Below are positions 1-7,136 of a stretch of 38,215 nucleotides of DNA, piece after piece (the stretch's first letter is position 1; each line of letters begins with the position of its first letter). The DNA is from Verrucomicrobiota bacterium. Lineage in GTDB: Bacteria; Verrucomicrobiota; Verrucomicrobiia; Opitutales; Opitutaceae. The stretch spans positions 1 through 38,215 of the forward strand of contig VHCI01000021.1 of the NCBI GenBank assembly GCA_016871775.1, read 5' to 3'. A model generated the notes under the pieces. It saw nothing but the letters and a program-made list of their open reading frames with translations, searched no databases and was not told the origin of the DNA. The position numbers and the translations under genes were made by a program.

Positions 1-300
1 CCGACGGATCCAAAATTTGTAGAACGCCCTCAGGCCCGAGACGTGGTTGTGCAGGGTCCGCCGGCCGAGCTTTCGCTGGGACTCGATTACAAAGTCCCGG
101 GCCTCCCGTGGGCTGACCGCACCGGGGCCCGCGCACCAATGGTCCAGGCCCGGACTTGCCAGCCAGCGCTGGAACCCGGCAAACGCCTGCCGGTAATTGC
201 GCACGGTGTGGGGGGAATAGCGCCGCTCGCCCGCTAGGAATTCCGCGAACGGCTGCCACCATTCCGCCCGCACCGCCTCCGACATCTCCTGCGCCTTCAT
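1..300 (-). CDS. Xer-type tyrosine recombinase, N-terminal part (3' end outside window)
   Basis: Reading the minus strand from the ATG at 300 gives 100 uninterrupted codons to the window edge. The peptide has a stretch reading RRYSPHTVRNYRQAF and later RTLHNHVSGLRAFYKFW, which is the pattern of the SAM-like core-binding domain of XerC/XerD recombinases (helices that clamp DNA). The catalytic domain with its R-H-R-Y residues would lie outside the window, so activity cannot be judged. The gene starts 7 bases after the mazG stop and is probably co-transcribed with it. A second ATG at codon 6 is preceded directly by AGGAG and is an alternative start. It could be the chromosomal dimer-resolving XerC/D or a phage- or integron-type integrase; the housekeeping setting favours the former, but that is inference. 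Confidence 0.75.
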   Translation of the reverse strand, partial: MKAQEMSEAVRAEWWQPFAEFLAGERRYSPHTVRNYRQAFAGFQRWLASPGLDHWCAGPGAVSPREARDFVIESQRKLGRRTLHNHVSGLRAFYKFWIRR

Positions 301-307
301 GCTTGGG

Positions 308-979
308 TCAGGCCAACGCGGCGACCTTCGCCTCGACCGCCTGCATCACGCCCGTGGTGTGCCGCCGCAGGGCGCCTTCGGGATCGAGGCCGCGCGCCCG
401 CGCCGCCGCGACCAGTTCAAAGAGCTGCCGCCCCAGTTGCTCCGCCTCGAGCCGTTCCGCCCGCCGCGCCACCGCCGCGCGGTCCACCACCCCATCCGCA
501 GGCAATTTCTTCTGGTCGAGTTGCCGGCAAACCGCCTCGGCGAACATCAGCGCCGGCAGCCGCGGCGGCAGCTCCTTGAAAACCGCCCCCGCCCGGGGCG
601 CTGGGCCCGCCTTGCGCTCCTGCGCCTTGATCTTCTCCCACTCCACGAGCACCTCGGCCGAGCTCCCCACCCGGGCTTTGCCAAAGACGTGAGGATGCCG
701 CCGCACCAGCTTGTCGTTGATGTCCCGCGCCACGTCGTCGAAGTCGAACCGCCCCGCCTCTGCCTCGATCTGCGCGTGAAACACGATCTGAATCAGCAAA
801 TCGCCAAGCTCCTCTCGCATGTGCTCCACATCGCCGCGGTCGATCGTGTCGATCAGCTCGCTCACCTCGTCGATCAGGCACCGCACCAGCGTTGCGTGGG
901 TCTGTTCCCGGTCCCACGGGCACCCGTCCGGGGCCCTCAGCCGCACCATGGTCCGCCGCAGTTCGTCGATCGCGCTCAT
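308..979 (-). CDS. mazG: Nucleoside triphosphate pyrophosphohydrolase MazG
   Basis: The 223-residue protein matches MazG, which hydrolyses (d)NTPs to the monophosphate and pyrophosphate and acts as a house-cleaning enzyme in the cytoplasm. Seen are the N-terminal APDGCPWDREQTH signature, the helical metal-binding motif around IDEVSELIDTI and EELGDLLIQIVFHAQ, and the RRHPHVFG stretch typical of the family. Length is slightly below the usual 250-270 residues. I chose the ATG at 979 because the family homology starts there; a longer frame reaching 1021 adds 14 residues with no family character. It is divergent from trpC with 95 bases between the two starts and is followed by the recombinase gene 7 bases after its stop. 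Confidence 0.92.
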   Translation of the reverse strand: MSAIDELRRTMVRLRAPDGCPWDREQTHATLVRCLIDEVSELIDTIDRGDVEHMREELGDLLIQIVFHAQIEAEAGRFDFDDVARDINDKLVRRHPHVFGKARVGSSAEVLVEWEKIKAQERKAGPAPRAGAVFKELPPRLPALMFAEAVCRQLDQKKLPADGVVDRAAVARRAERLEAEQLGRQLFELVAAARARGLDPEGALRRHTTGVMQAVEAKVAALA

Positions 980-1074
980 CGCGTGCAGCAGAGCGCAAAT
1001 GGCACCCGGATTCACGCCCAAACCGGCGAAGTCTGGTCTGGTTTTCCGGAGGGCGCTGTGTTTCGTCGCTCGGG

Positions 1075-1875
1075 ATGTCCGACAAGCTGACCGAGATTAT
1101 GGCCTGGAAACGCCGGGAACTCGCCCCCCTGCTCCGGCGCGTGCCCGCGGCCGAGCTCGCCGCGGCGGGCGCCCGCCACCCGCGCCCGCCCCCCTTCGCC
1201 CACGCCCTCCGCCGGACCGACGCCCGCCTCGCCGTCATCTCCGAGATCAAGCGCCGCTCGCCCTCCGCCGGCGATATCCGCGCCGGGGTCTCCGCCCCCG
1301 ACCAAGCCGCCCGCTACCAGCAGGCCGGGGCCGACGCCATCTCGGTGCTCACGGATGAAAAGTACTTCGGGGGTACGCTTGAGGACCTCCGCACGGTCAC
1401 CGCCTTTTTCACCACCCGTCCCCTTGCCGTGCCCTGCCTGCGGAAAGACTTCTTCGTGCACCCGCTCCAAGTACTCGAGGCTCGCACCGCCGGCGCCAGC
1501 GCGATCCTGATCATCGTGCGCGCTCTGACCGACGACGAGATCCGCGGCCTTCACGAGGCCGCCGCCACCGCTGGGCTGGACGCGCTCTACGAGATCCACA
1601 CCGAGGCGGAACTGGACCGCGCGGTCGGCCACGGGGCCCGGATCATCGGGGTCAACAACCGCGACCTCGCCATCTTTCGCACGGACCTCGGCCTCAGCGA
1701 GCGCCTCATCCCCCGGTTCCCCGCCGAGGTCACCGCGGTCAGCGAGAGCGGCATCTTCACCGCCGCCGACGCCCGCCGCGTCCGCGCGGCCGGGGCCCAC
1801 GCGGTCTTGGTCGGCGAGGCGCTGATGCGCGCGGCGGATCCCGCGGCGCTGCTGCGGGACTTCCGCGACGCCTGA
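1075..1875 (+). CDS. trpC: Indole-3-glycerol phosphate synthase
   Basis: The 266-residue TIM-barrel enzyme closes the indole ring in tryptophan synthesis, converting carboxyphenylamino-deoxyribulose phosphate to indole-3-glycerol phosphate. Family landmarks are all visible: SEIKRRSPSAG (E57, K59), LRKDFFVHPLQV with the catalytic lysine at 124, the glutamate near 173, the GVNNRDL loop (192-198) and VSESGI (222-227). The reading frame stays open far upstream, but homology begins at MSDKL, so the start at 1075 was chosen. rsmA follows 3 bases after the stop, so the two are almost certainly co-transcribed. No other trp genes are in the window, meaning the pathway is dispersed or further trp genes are elsewhere. 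Confidence 0.95.
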   Translation: MSDKLTEIMAWKRRELAPLLRRVPAAELAAAGARHPRPPPFAHALRRTDARLAVISEIKRRSPSAGDIRAGVSAPDQAARYQQAGADAISVLTDEKYFGGTLEDLRTVTAFFTTRPLAVPCLRKDFFVHPLQVLEARTAGASAILIIVRALTDDEIRGLHEAAATAGLDALYEIHTEAELDRAVGHGARIIGVNNRDLAIFRTDLGLSERLIPRFPAEVTAVSESGIFTAADARRVRAAGAHAVLVGEALMRAADPAALLRDFRDA

Positions 1876-1878
1876 GCG

Positions 1879-2709
1879 ATGCCCCTTTCGCCCTCCGCCA
1901 CCCGCGAGACGCTCGCGCGCCTCAGGCACGCCCCGAAGCGCTTCCTCGGCCAGAATTTCCTGGTGGACGGCAACATCGTCCGGAAATCCCTGGCCCTTGC
2001 CGAGGTCACCGCGGCGGACACCCTGATCGAGATCGGCCCCGGCCTCGGCACGCTCACCTCCGCCCTGCTCGAGACCGGCGCGGAAGTCTGGGCCGTGGAG
2101 AAGGACCGCGCCCTGCACGCCCACCTCACGGCCGAACTCGTCCCCCGTTTCCCCGGCCGGTTGCATCTCATGGAGGGCGACGCCGTGGAGCTGCCGCTCG
2201 CTGGCTGGACCGGGCCCGACGGCGCATGCAAGGTCGTCGCGAATCTCCCCTACGCCATCGCCACGCCCTGGATGGATGCCGTCCTTGCCGGCCCCCTGCC
2301 CTCCCGGATGGTGCTGATGCTGCAACAGGAGGCCGCCCAGCGCTACCTCGCGGAACCCGGCAGCAAGTCCTTCGGGGCGATTTCCATCTTTCTCCGTTCC
2401 GCCTTCGAGGTGTTCCCCGGCCACGACGTCGCCGCCGCCTGCTTCCACCCGCGGCCCGACGTCGAATCGCACCTGCTCAACCTGCGCCTCCGGGAGGCCC
2501 CCGTCCGCTTCCCCGCGCCCGCTAGGGCCCTCCTGCGCTCCTGTTTTCAGCAGCGCCGGAAGCAACTCGGCGCCATCCTCCGCCTACGGCTGCCCGCCAC
2601 CCTACCGTGGCGCGAAATTCTCGCCGCCCACGGCCTCGACGAGCGCGTCCGGGCGGAACAAGTCCCGATACCCTGCTGGCAGGCGCTTGTCGCCGCCGTG
2701 AACCCTTGA
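1879..2709 (+). CDS. rsmA: 16S rRNA (adenine(1518)-N6/adenine(1519)-N6)-dimethyltransferase
   Basis: The 276-residue protein is the KsgA/RsmA family enzyme that dimethylates two adjacent adenines in the 3' hairpin of 16S rRNA using S-adenosylmethionine, a late check on 30S assembly. Visible are the N-terminal KRFLGQNFLVD (20-30), SAM motif I IEIGPGLGTLT (50-60), the acidic VEKD (73-76) and the catalytic motif IV NLPY (122-125). Length fits the family (260-290). It follows trpC by 3 bases. The stop at 2707-2709 lies close to the start of the next gene, separated by 36 bases that include a TTGACT sequence. Confidence 0.96.
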   Translation: MPLSPSATRETLARLRHAPKRFLGQNFLVDGNIVRKSLALAEVTAADTLIEIGPGLGTLTSALLETGAEVWAVEKDRALHAHLTAELVPRFPGRLHLMEGDAVELPLAGWTGPDGACKVVANLPYAIATPWMDAVLAGPLPSRMVLMLQQEAAQRYLAEPGSKSFGAISIFLRSAFEVFPGHDVAAACFHPRPDVESHLLNLRLREAPVRFPAPARALLRSCFQQRRKQLGAILRLRLPATLPWREILAAHGLDERVRAEQVPIPCWQALVAAVNP

Positions 2710-2745
2710 CTTGAAAGCCCGCGCGCGGGCGCTACTCCTTCTTTT

Positions 2746-3402
2746 ATGTTTCGCCTCCGTCTCCCGCTGATCCTCGCGCTCAGCCCCTGCCTCCTGCCCG
2801 CCCAAGGCATCGAGGGCCGCATCGAGGGCCGCACCTACGTCTCGCCCACCGGCCTGTTTAAGGTCTCGATCCCGGTGCTGCCCGAGCTAGGCGGGGACCT
2901 CACGGACACCCCGAACGTGGTGACTTTCCAGGACGACTTCAACGTCCACGTCAGCATCGCCGCCTTCCCGCAGGACGCGACCCAGCGCTGGGAAAACTCC
3001 ACGCGCGGCGCCAAGGACTACCTGATCTACTTCTTCAGCAATTTCGTGCTCACTGACTTCCGACAGAACTTCGAGGGCGTGCAGATCGAGAGCGCCAAGT
3101 TCGTCCCCGGCGTCCTCGACGGGTCCCTGCTGACCTACCTGCTCGTCCCCGGAGGCACAATGTTCCCCGACCGCCTGCCCGCGGTCTCCAACCAAGTTAT
3201 ACCGGTGGCCAAACGCGGCAACCTCCTCTTCATCCGTAACGAGCACGTGTTCGTAATCAGCATCGAGCTGGCCGAGAAGGTGATCGAGGGGAAGAGCTTC
3301 GGTAAGAGCGTCGCCGAGCAGGACGAGATCCTCCGCAAGCGCCTGCTCGAGATGGTGGACAAGATCACCTTCCTGAAGCCCGCGACCCCGGCTAAGAAGT
3401 GA
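2746..3402 (+). CDS. Secreted or periplasmic protein of unknown function
   Basis: The 218-residue product starts with a clear signal peptide (MFRLRLPLILALSPCLLPAQ), so it should be exported. The mature part is mixed beta with no cysteines and no catalytic motif I recognise; it begins with a segment reading GRTYVSPTGLFKVSIPVLPE, and its C-terminus is charged and helical, ending in AKK. The start ATG at 2746 is well placed for the signal peptide. The next gene begins with a GTG that overlaps its stop by 4 bases, so the two are translationally coupled. I do not recognise the family; it may be a conserved lineage-specific envelope protein. No function is assigned. Confidence 0.75.
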   Translation: MFRLRLPLILALSPCLLPAQGIEGRIEGRTYVSPTGLFKVSIPVLPELGGDLTDTPNVVTFQDDFNVHVSIAAFPQDATQRWENSTRGAKDYLIYFFSNFVLTDFRQNFEGVQIESAKFVPGVLDGSLLTYLLVPGGTMFPDRLPAVSNQVIPVAKRGNLLFIRNEHVFVISIELAEKVIEGKSFGKSVAEQDEILRKRLLEMVDKITFLKPATPAKK

Positions 3403-3932
3403 CCGCGCCGGCGCCGCCCGACCGGTCCGCGACGCTCCAGCGCCGCGACGCCACGCCGGGCGATCTGCCGGCGATTGTCAGGATCTACAACTCGACCATC
3501 GCCAGCCGGCAGGTCACGGCTGACCTGGAACCGATCACGGTCGATTCCCGCCGCGGCTGGCTCGCCGCCCACGCGCGAGCCGGTCGCCCCGTCTGGGTCC
3601 TCGCCGACCCCTCCGGCGCCGTGGCGGCGTGGTTCAGCTTTGACGCCTTCTATCCCCGGGCAGCCTACGACGGCACGGCGATGGTGGCCGTCTACGTCGA
3701 TCCCGCTTGGCGGCGCCACGGGCTCGGCCGGCGCCTAGTGCGGGAGGCGTTGGCGCACGCGCCGAGCCTCGGGCTGCACACGCTCCTCGGTTACATCTTC
3801 GGCCACAACGAGCCGAGCCTCCAACTCTTCGCCGCCGAGGGATTCGCACGGTGGGCGCACCTCCCAGGGGTGGCGATCCTCGACGGCCAGGCGCGCGATC
3901 TTGTGATCGTAGGCCGGCGCGTTTCCGCCTGA
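3399..3932 (+). CDS. GNAT-family N-acetyltransferase (phosphinothricin/YncA type)
   Basis: The 177-residue protein has the GCN5-related acetyltransferase fold: an N-terminal RDATPGDLPAIVRIYN (16-31), the acetyl-CoA pyrophosphate loop RRHGLG (105-110) after VYVDPAW, and the C-terminal HNEPSLQLFAAEGF (136-149) that is typical of the phosphinothricin/methionine-sulfoximine acetyltransferase subgroup. It probably acetylates a small amine or amino-acid analogue with acetyl-CoA in the cytoplasm; the real substrate cannot be read from sequence. The GTG start at 3399 overlaps the TGA of the upstream gene (GTGA), which decided the start. It converges with trpS, with 31 bases between the two stops. Confidence 0.9.
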   Translation: MTAPAPPDRSATLQRRDATPGDLPAIVRIYNSTIASRQVTADLEPITVDSRRGWLAAHARAGRPVWVLADPSGAVAAWFSFDAFYPRAAYDGTAMVAVYVDPAWRRHGLGRRLVREALAHAPSLGLHTLLGYIFGHNEPSLQLFAAEGFARWAHLPGVAILDGQARDLVIVGRRVSA

Positions 3933-3963
3933 CTCTGCGTTGGCGGGCGAAGCGGCACCGAAC

Positions 3964-4929
3964 TTAATCGAGCCCGCTGGCGCGGCGGACCCGGCCCAGT
4001 ACCTCGCGCGCGACCTTCCGGGCCCGCTCGGCCCCCTCGCGCAGGACCGCCTCGACGTGGTCGCGGTTCGCAGCCAACTCGACCCGGCGGGCGCGCGCGG
4101 CGGCGAAGGTGTTCCAGTAATGCTCGAACAAGGCCTTCTTGAGGTCGCCGTAGCCCAGCCCACCCGCGCGCAGCCGGTCCTCGAAATCGCGGGTCACGTC
4201 CGCCGGCGCGAACAACCGCAGGAGCTGGAGGGCCAGGTTGCGGTCCGCGTCCAGCTTGGGCTCGGCCGGCGGGCGCGAGTCCATCACGATGCCCATAATC
4301 CGCTTCCGCAGCGCCTTCTCGTCCCCGAAAAGGTCGATCGTGTTGCCGTAGCTCTTGCTCATCTTCTGGCCATCCACGCCGGGTATGACCGCCAGATCCT
4401 CGCGGATCTCGGCCTCGGGAACCACGAGGGCCTCACCGTAGGCCTGGTTGAACTTGATCGCGATGTCGCGGGTCATCTCCAGGTGCTGCTTCTGGTCCCG
4501 GCCTACCGGCACGCGCCGGGTGTCATAAAGCAGGATATCCGCCGCCATCAGAACGGGGTACGCGAACAGGCCGAAGTTGGGCGAAATGCCGCGGGCGGTC
4601 TTGTCCTTGTAGCTGTGCGCGCGCTCCAGCAAGCCCATCGGCGTGAGCGTCCCGAGGATCCACGCCAGCTCGGTCACCTCCGGAACATCGCTCTGGCGCC
4701 AGAAGACGCTTCGCGCCGGGTCGAGGCCGCAGGCGAGCCAGTCGAGGGCGACCCCGAGCGTGTGGCGGCGCCGTTCCTCCGAGTCGGCGACGGTCGTCAT
4801 CGAGTGGTAGTCCGCGATAAAGTAAAAGCATTCCCCCCGAGTCTGTGCTTCGATGGCGGGGCGCATCGCGCCGAAGTAGTTGCCGATGTGGAGGGTGCCG
4901 GAGGGCTGGATACCGGTGAGCGTGCGCAT
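3964..4929 (-). CDS. trpS: Tryptophanyl-tRNA synthetase
   Basis: The 321-residue class I synthetase charges tRNA-Trp. It shows the N-terminal GIQPSGTLHIGNYFG (6-20), which carries the HIGH-type ATP site, and the KMSKS loop (189-193) followed by YGN, with MAADILLY (128-135) in the tryptophan pocket region. Length is in the normal range of 320-340. The ATG at 4929 was chosen because the family signature starts at once; an upstream in-frame start at 4974 would add 15 residues without family character. No clear Shine-Dalgarno is seen. The beta-helix gene lies 66 bases upstream in the same direction and may share a transcript. Confidence 0.96.
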   Translation of the reverse strand: MRTLTGIQPSGTLHIGNYFGAMRPAIEAQTRGECFYFIADYHSMTTVADSEERRRHTLGVALDWLACGLDPARSVFWRQSDVPEVTELAWILGTLTPMGLLERAHSYKDKTARGISPNFGLFAYPVLMAADILLYDTRRVPVGRDQKQHLEMTRDIAIKFNQAYGEALVVPEAEIREDLAVIPGVDGQKMSKSYGNTIDLFGDEKALRKRIMGIVMDSRPPAEPKLDADRNLALQLLRLFAPADVTRDFEDRLRAGGLGYGDLKKALFEHYWNTFAAARARRVELAANRDHVEAVLREGAERARKVAREVLGRVRRASGLD

Positions 4930-4995
4930 CGCGAAGGGGGGGGTCAGGTAGGGGGCCCGAGCAAACCCCGGCAAGCCCGGAAAGGCGGGACCCGC

Positions 4996-5748
4996 TCAGT
5001 CCCGGCGCGGTAACGTCTGCAGGACGCCGCGCGTCCGGGCAATGGTCGCGGCGGGCAAAAAGCCCCCGAAGGCGGTGGCGGGCATCACCAGGGCGCGCCG
5101 TCCGAGGATGGTACCCGGATTCAGCACCGCGTTGCAACCGACCTCCGCCCCGTCGCCGAGGACCGCACCGAACTTGCGCAGCCCGGTCGCGACCACGCCC
5201 TCCGGGGTGCGCAAGGTGACCTGCTGGTGGTCGAGCCGGAGATTGGAGCAGATGACGCCCGCCCCGAGGTGCGCGCGCTCCCCGAGGATCGAGTCGCCCA
5301 CGTAGTTAAAATGCGGCGCCTGCACCCCATCGAGGAGCAGGCAGTGCTTGAACTCGCACGCGTTCCCCAGCACCGCCCCCGCCCCGACGATCACGTTGCC
5401 GCGCAGGTGCGCCCCGGGGCGGATCTCCGTTCCCGGTCCGATCCAGGTCGGCCCGAGCAACGTCGCATAAGGCGGTAGCCGAACCCCTTCCCCCAGCCAA
5501 ACCGGCCCCTCGGCGTGGATTCCCGGCGGCAGGCCGGTAAGCGGAGGGGGCAGCGGGAGACTGGCGAGCGCCTCGGGGATTCGGCGCAGCCATTCCCACG
5601 GAGTGGCCTCGGGGCGGAAGAACGGGGCAAAGGCGGCCAGCGAGGGGGAAAGGGTGAGTAATGCGGCAGCCTGCACGGCGGGAGAGCTGACGCACCGCGC
5701 CCGCGAACGCAACCGCGACGGAGGCGCCCGGCGGTATTCAGTCGCCAT
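4996..5748 (-). CDS. Left-handed beta-helix (hexapeptide-repeat) protein, nucleotidyltransferase C-domain-like
   Basis: The 250-residue product has a helical N-terminal third and then a run of hexapeptide-like turns (for example GNVIVGAGAVLGNACEF, VGDSILGERAHLGAGVI, VGCNAVLNPGTILGRRALV), giving a left-handed parallel beta-helix. The run resembles the C-terminal acyltransferase-like domain of GlmU-type and glucose-1-phosphate thymidylyltransferase-like proteins; the N-terminal pyrophosphorylase domain is absent. It probably transfers an acyl group to a sugar nucleotide or acts in a complex, but the substrate is unknown. The start is uncertain: ATG at 5748 gives an arginine-rich leader, and a GTG at 5676 starts closer to the conserved part. 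It lies divergent to the first YkgJ gene and upstream of trpS. Confidence 0.75.
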   Translation of the reverse strand: MATEYRRAPPSRLRSRARCVSSPAVQAAALLTLSPSLAAFAPFFRPEATPWEWLRRIPEALASLPLPPPLTGLPPGIHAEGPVWLGEGVRLPPYATLLGPTWIGPGTEIRPGAHLRGNVIVGAGAVLGNACEFKHCLLLDGVQAPHFNYVGDSILGERAHLGAGVICSNLRLDHQQVTLRTPEGVVATGLRKFGAVLGDGAEVGCNAVLNPGTILGRRALVMPATAFGGFLPAATIARTRGVLQTLPRRD

Positions 5749-5780
5749 TCGGCGGCTTCCTGCGACGGCTCAGGGTACCG

Positions 5781-6509
5781 ATGCCCGCTCCCTCGCCCGC
5801 CGCCGACGGTTCCGAACTCTTCGAATACACCCTCGCCCATCTCGGACCCAGGTTGCGACGCCTCCGTTCGCCCCGGCAACTGAGAGACTCCCTCCGCTGG
5901 AGTGCGGATCAGCTGGAGCGGGCCTACGCCTCCGCCCCCGCGGCCGCCCGCGCCGCCGTCGCCTGCCGCGAGGGCTGCGCCGCCTGCTGCCACGTACCGG
6001 TCGACGCCCAGGCCCACGAGGTCCTCTTCGCCGCCGATCACCTGCAACTCACCTTCTCACCTCAAGCGCTCGCCGACGCCGTAGACCGCCTCGCCGCCCA
6101 CCGCGGCCGGATCGCCGCCTTCACCGATAACCAACGGGACGACAGCCGCCAGCCCTGTCCGCTGCTCCAGGCGGGGTCCTGCTCGATCTACGCCGGTCGG
6201 CCTCAGCCCTGCCGCTCCCACCATACCAGCGACGCCGCGGCCTGCGACGCCCATCTGGAGGATCCCACCGTCGAGATCACAAAGGTCTATATCCCGCCCA
6301 TTCGGGCCCGGATGTTCTCGGTGATGCTCGGGGTCGACGAAGCCTTTGAGGCCGCGGGTTACGATGAGCGCGCCTACGACTTCGGCTCGGCCCTGCACGA
6401 GGCCCTCACCAACCCGTGCTGCCTGGACGACTGGCTGCGCCAACGCTCCGCCTTCCCCGACGATTGCCTCACCGAACCGCCCGCCCGCCCCGCGGCGGAC
6501 GGCCCGTGA
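5781..6509 (+). CDS. YkgJ-family cysteine-cluster protein (first of two)
   Basis: The 242-residue protein belongs to the YkgJ family, whose members carry conserved cysteines thought to bind zinc or an Fe-S centre; the cellular role is not established. Cysteines are seen in the order CREGCAACCHVPV (near residue 62), CPLLQAGSCSIY and PQPCRSHHTSDAAAC, which is the family arrangement. The C-terminal third is helical. The next gene starts with a GTG overlapping this stop (GTGA), so the two cysteine-cluster proteins are made together. The upstream divergent region to the beta-helix gene is only 32 bases. Confidence 0.85.
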   Translation: MPAPSPAADGSELFEYTLAHLGPRLRRLRSPRQLRDSLRWSADQLERAYASAPAAARAAVACREGCAACCHVPVDAQAHEVLFAADHLQLTFSPQALADAVDRLAAHRGRIAAFTDNQRDDSRQPCPLLQAGSCSIYAGRPQPCRSHHTSDAAACDAHLEDPTVEITKVYIPPIRARMFSVMLGVDEAFEAAGYDERAYDFGSALHEALTNPCCLDDWLRQRSAFPDDCLTEPPARPAADGP

Positions 6510-7135
6510 AGCCTCGCCGGCCCGGGTCCGCGACGCCGCCTTGCCAAACTGGCCCGGGCCCGCGGATTGTGCCGCCCGTGAAACCCGCCGAAGACCTCTG
6601 CCGCGCCTGCGGGTTGTGCTGCGACGGCACGCTGTTCGATCTGGTGCGCTTGGAACCCGGGGACGATGCCCGCCGCCTCGCCCGGCTCGGCCTTCCCATC
6701 GCCGCCGCCCGCGGCCGGCAGGCGGCACGTTTCCCGCAACCCTGCGCGGCCCTCTGCGCCGATGGCTCGTGCCGCCTCTACGCGGACCGCCCCGGCCAAT
6801 GCCGCGCCTTCGAGTGCCGGCTCCTGCAGGAGGCGAAGGCCGGCCGTCTGAGCTTCCCCGCCGCCGCCCGCCGCGTGACCACCGCCAAACGGCGGGCGAA
6901 CCAGGTCCGGCACCTCCTGCGCGCCCTCGGGGACCACGACGAGCAGCGCGCCCTCGACGAACGCTTCCACCGCACCTCCGAGCGGCTCGAAGCCGACCCG
7001 GCGGACGCCGCGGCCCACGCGCTCTATGCGGACCTGAGCCTCGCCGTGCACTGCCTCAAACTCGAGGCCCACGCCCACTTCCACACCCCGCCCGCAGCTA
7101 CCCCGGCGCAGCGCTCCACGCGCAAAGCCCCCTAG
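6506..7135 (+). CDS. YkgJ-family cysteine-cluster protein (second of two)
   Basis: This is a second protein of the same family, about 186-209 residues, with the compact N-terminal cluster CRACGLCCDGTLF and a second set, CAALCADGSCRLY, then QCRAFECRLL. The helical C-terminal half is not alike between the two neighbours, so they are probably ancient paralogues and not a recent duplication. The GTG at 6506 overlaps the upstream stop, but the first 24 residues from there look non-family, and the GTG at 6578, which puts the cluster seven residues in, is an equally good start. It ends with TAG one base before the TAG of the convergent TonB receptor gene. Confidence 0.82.
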   Translation: MKPRRPGSATPPCQTGPGPRIVPPVKPAEDLCRACGLCCDGTLFDLVRLEPGDDARRLARLGLPIAAARGRQAARFPQPCAALCADGSCRLYADRPGQCRAFECRLLQEAKAGRLSFPAAARRVTTAKRRANQVRHLLRALGDHDEQRALDERFHRTSERLEADPADAAAHALYADLSLAVHCLKLEAHAHFHTPPAATPAQRSTRKAP

Positions 7136-7136
7136 C

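Noticed and set aside
1012-2565. Long minus-strand open frame of more than 500 codons opposite trpC and rsmA
   Set aside because: It lies fully antisense to two well-supported genes, its peptide is glycine- and glutamate-rich without family motifs, and such shadows are expected in DNA this GC-rich.
2706-2736. Promoter upstream of the secreted hypothetical gene (TTGACT followed by GCTACT)
   Set aside because: The spacer is 19 bases and only three positions of the second box fit, so the match is too weak to list as a feature.
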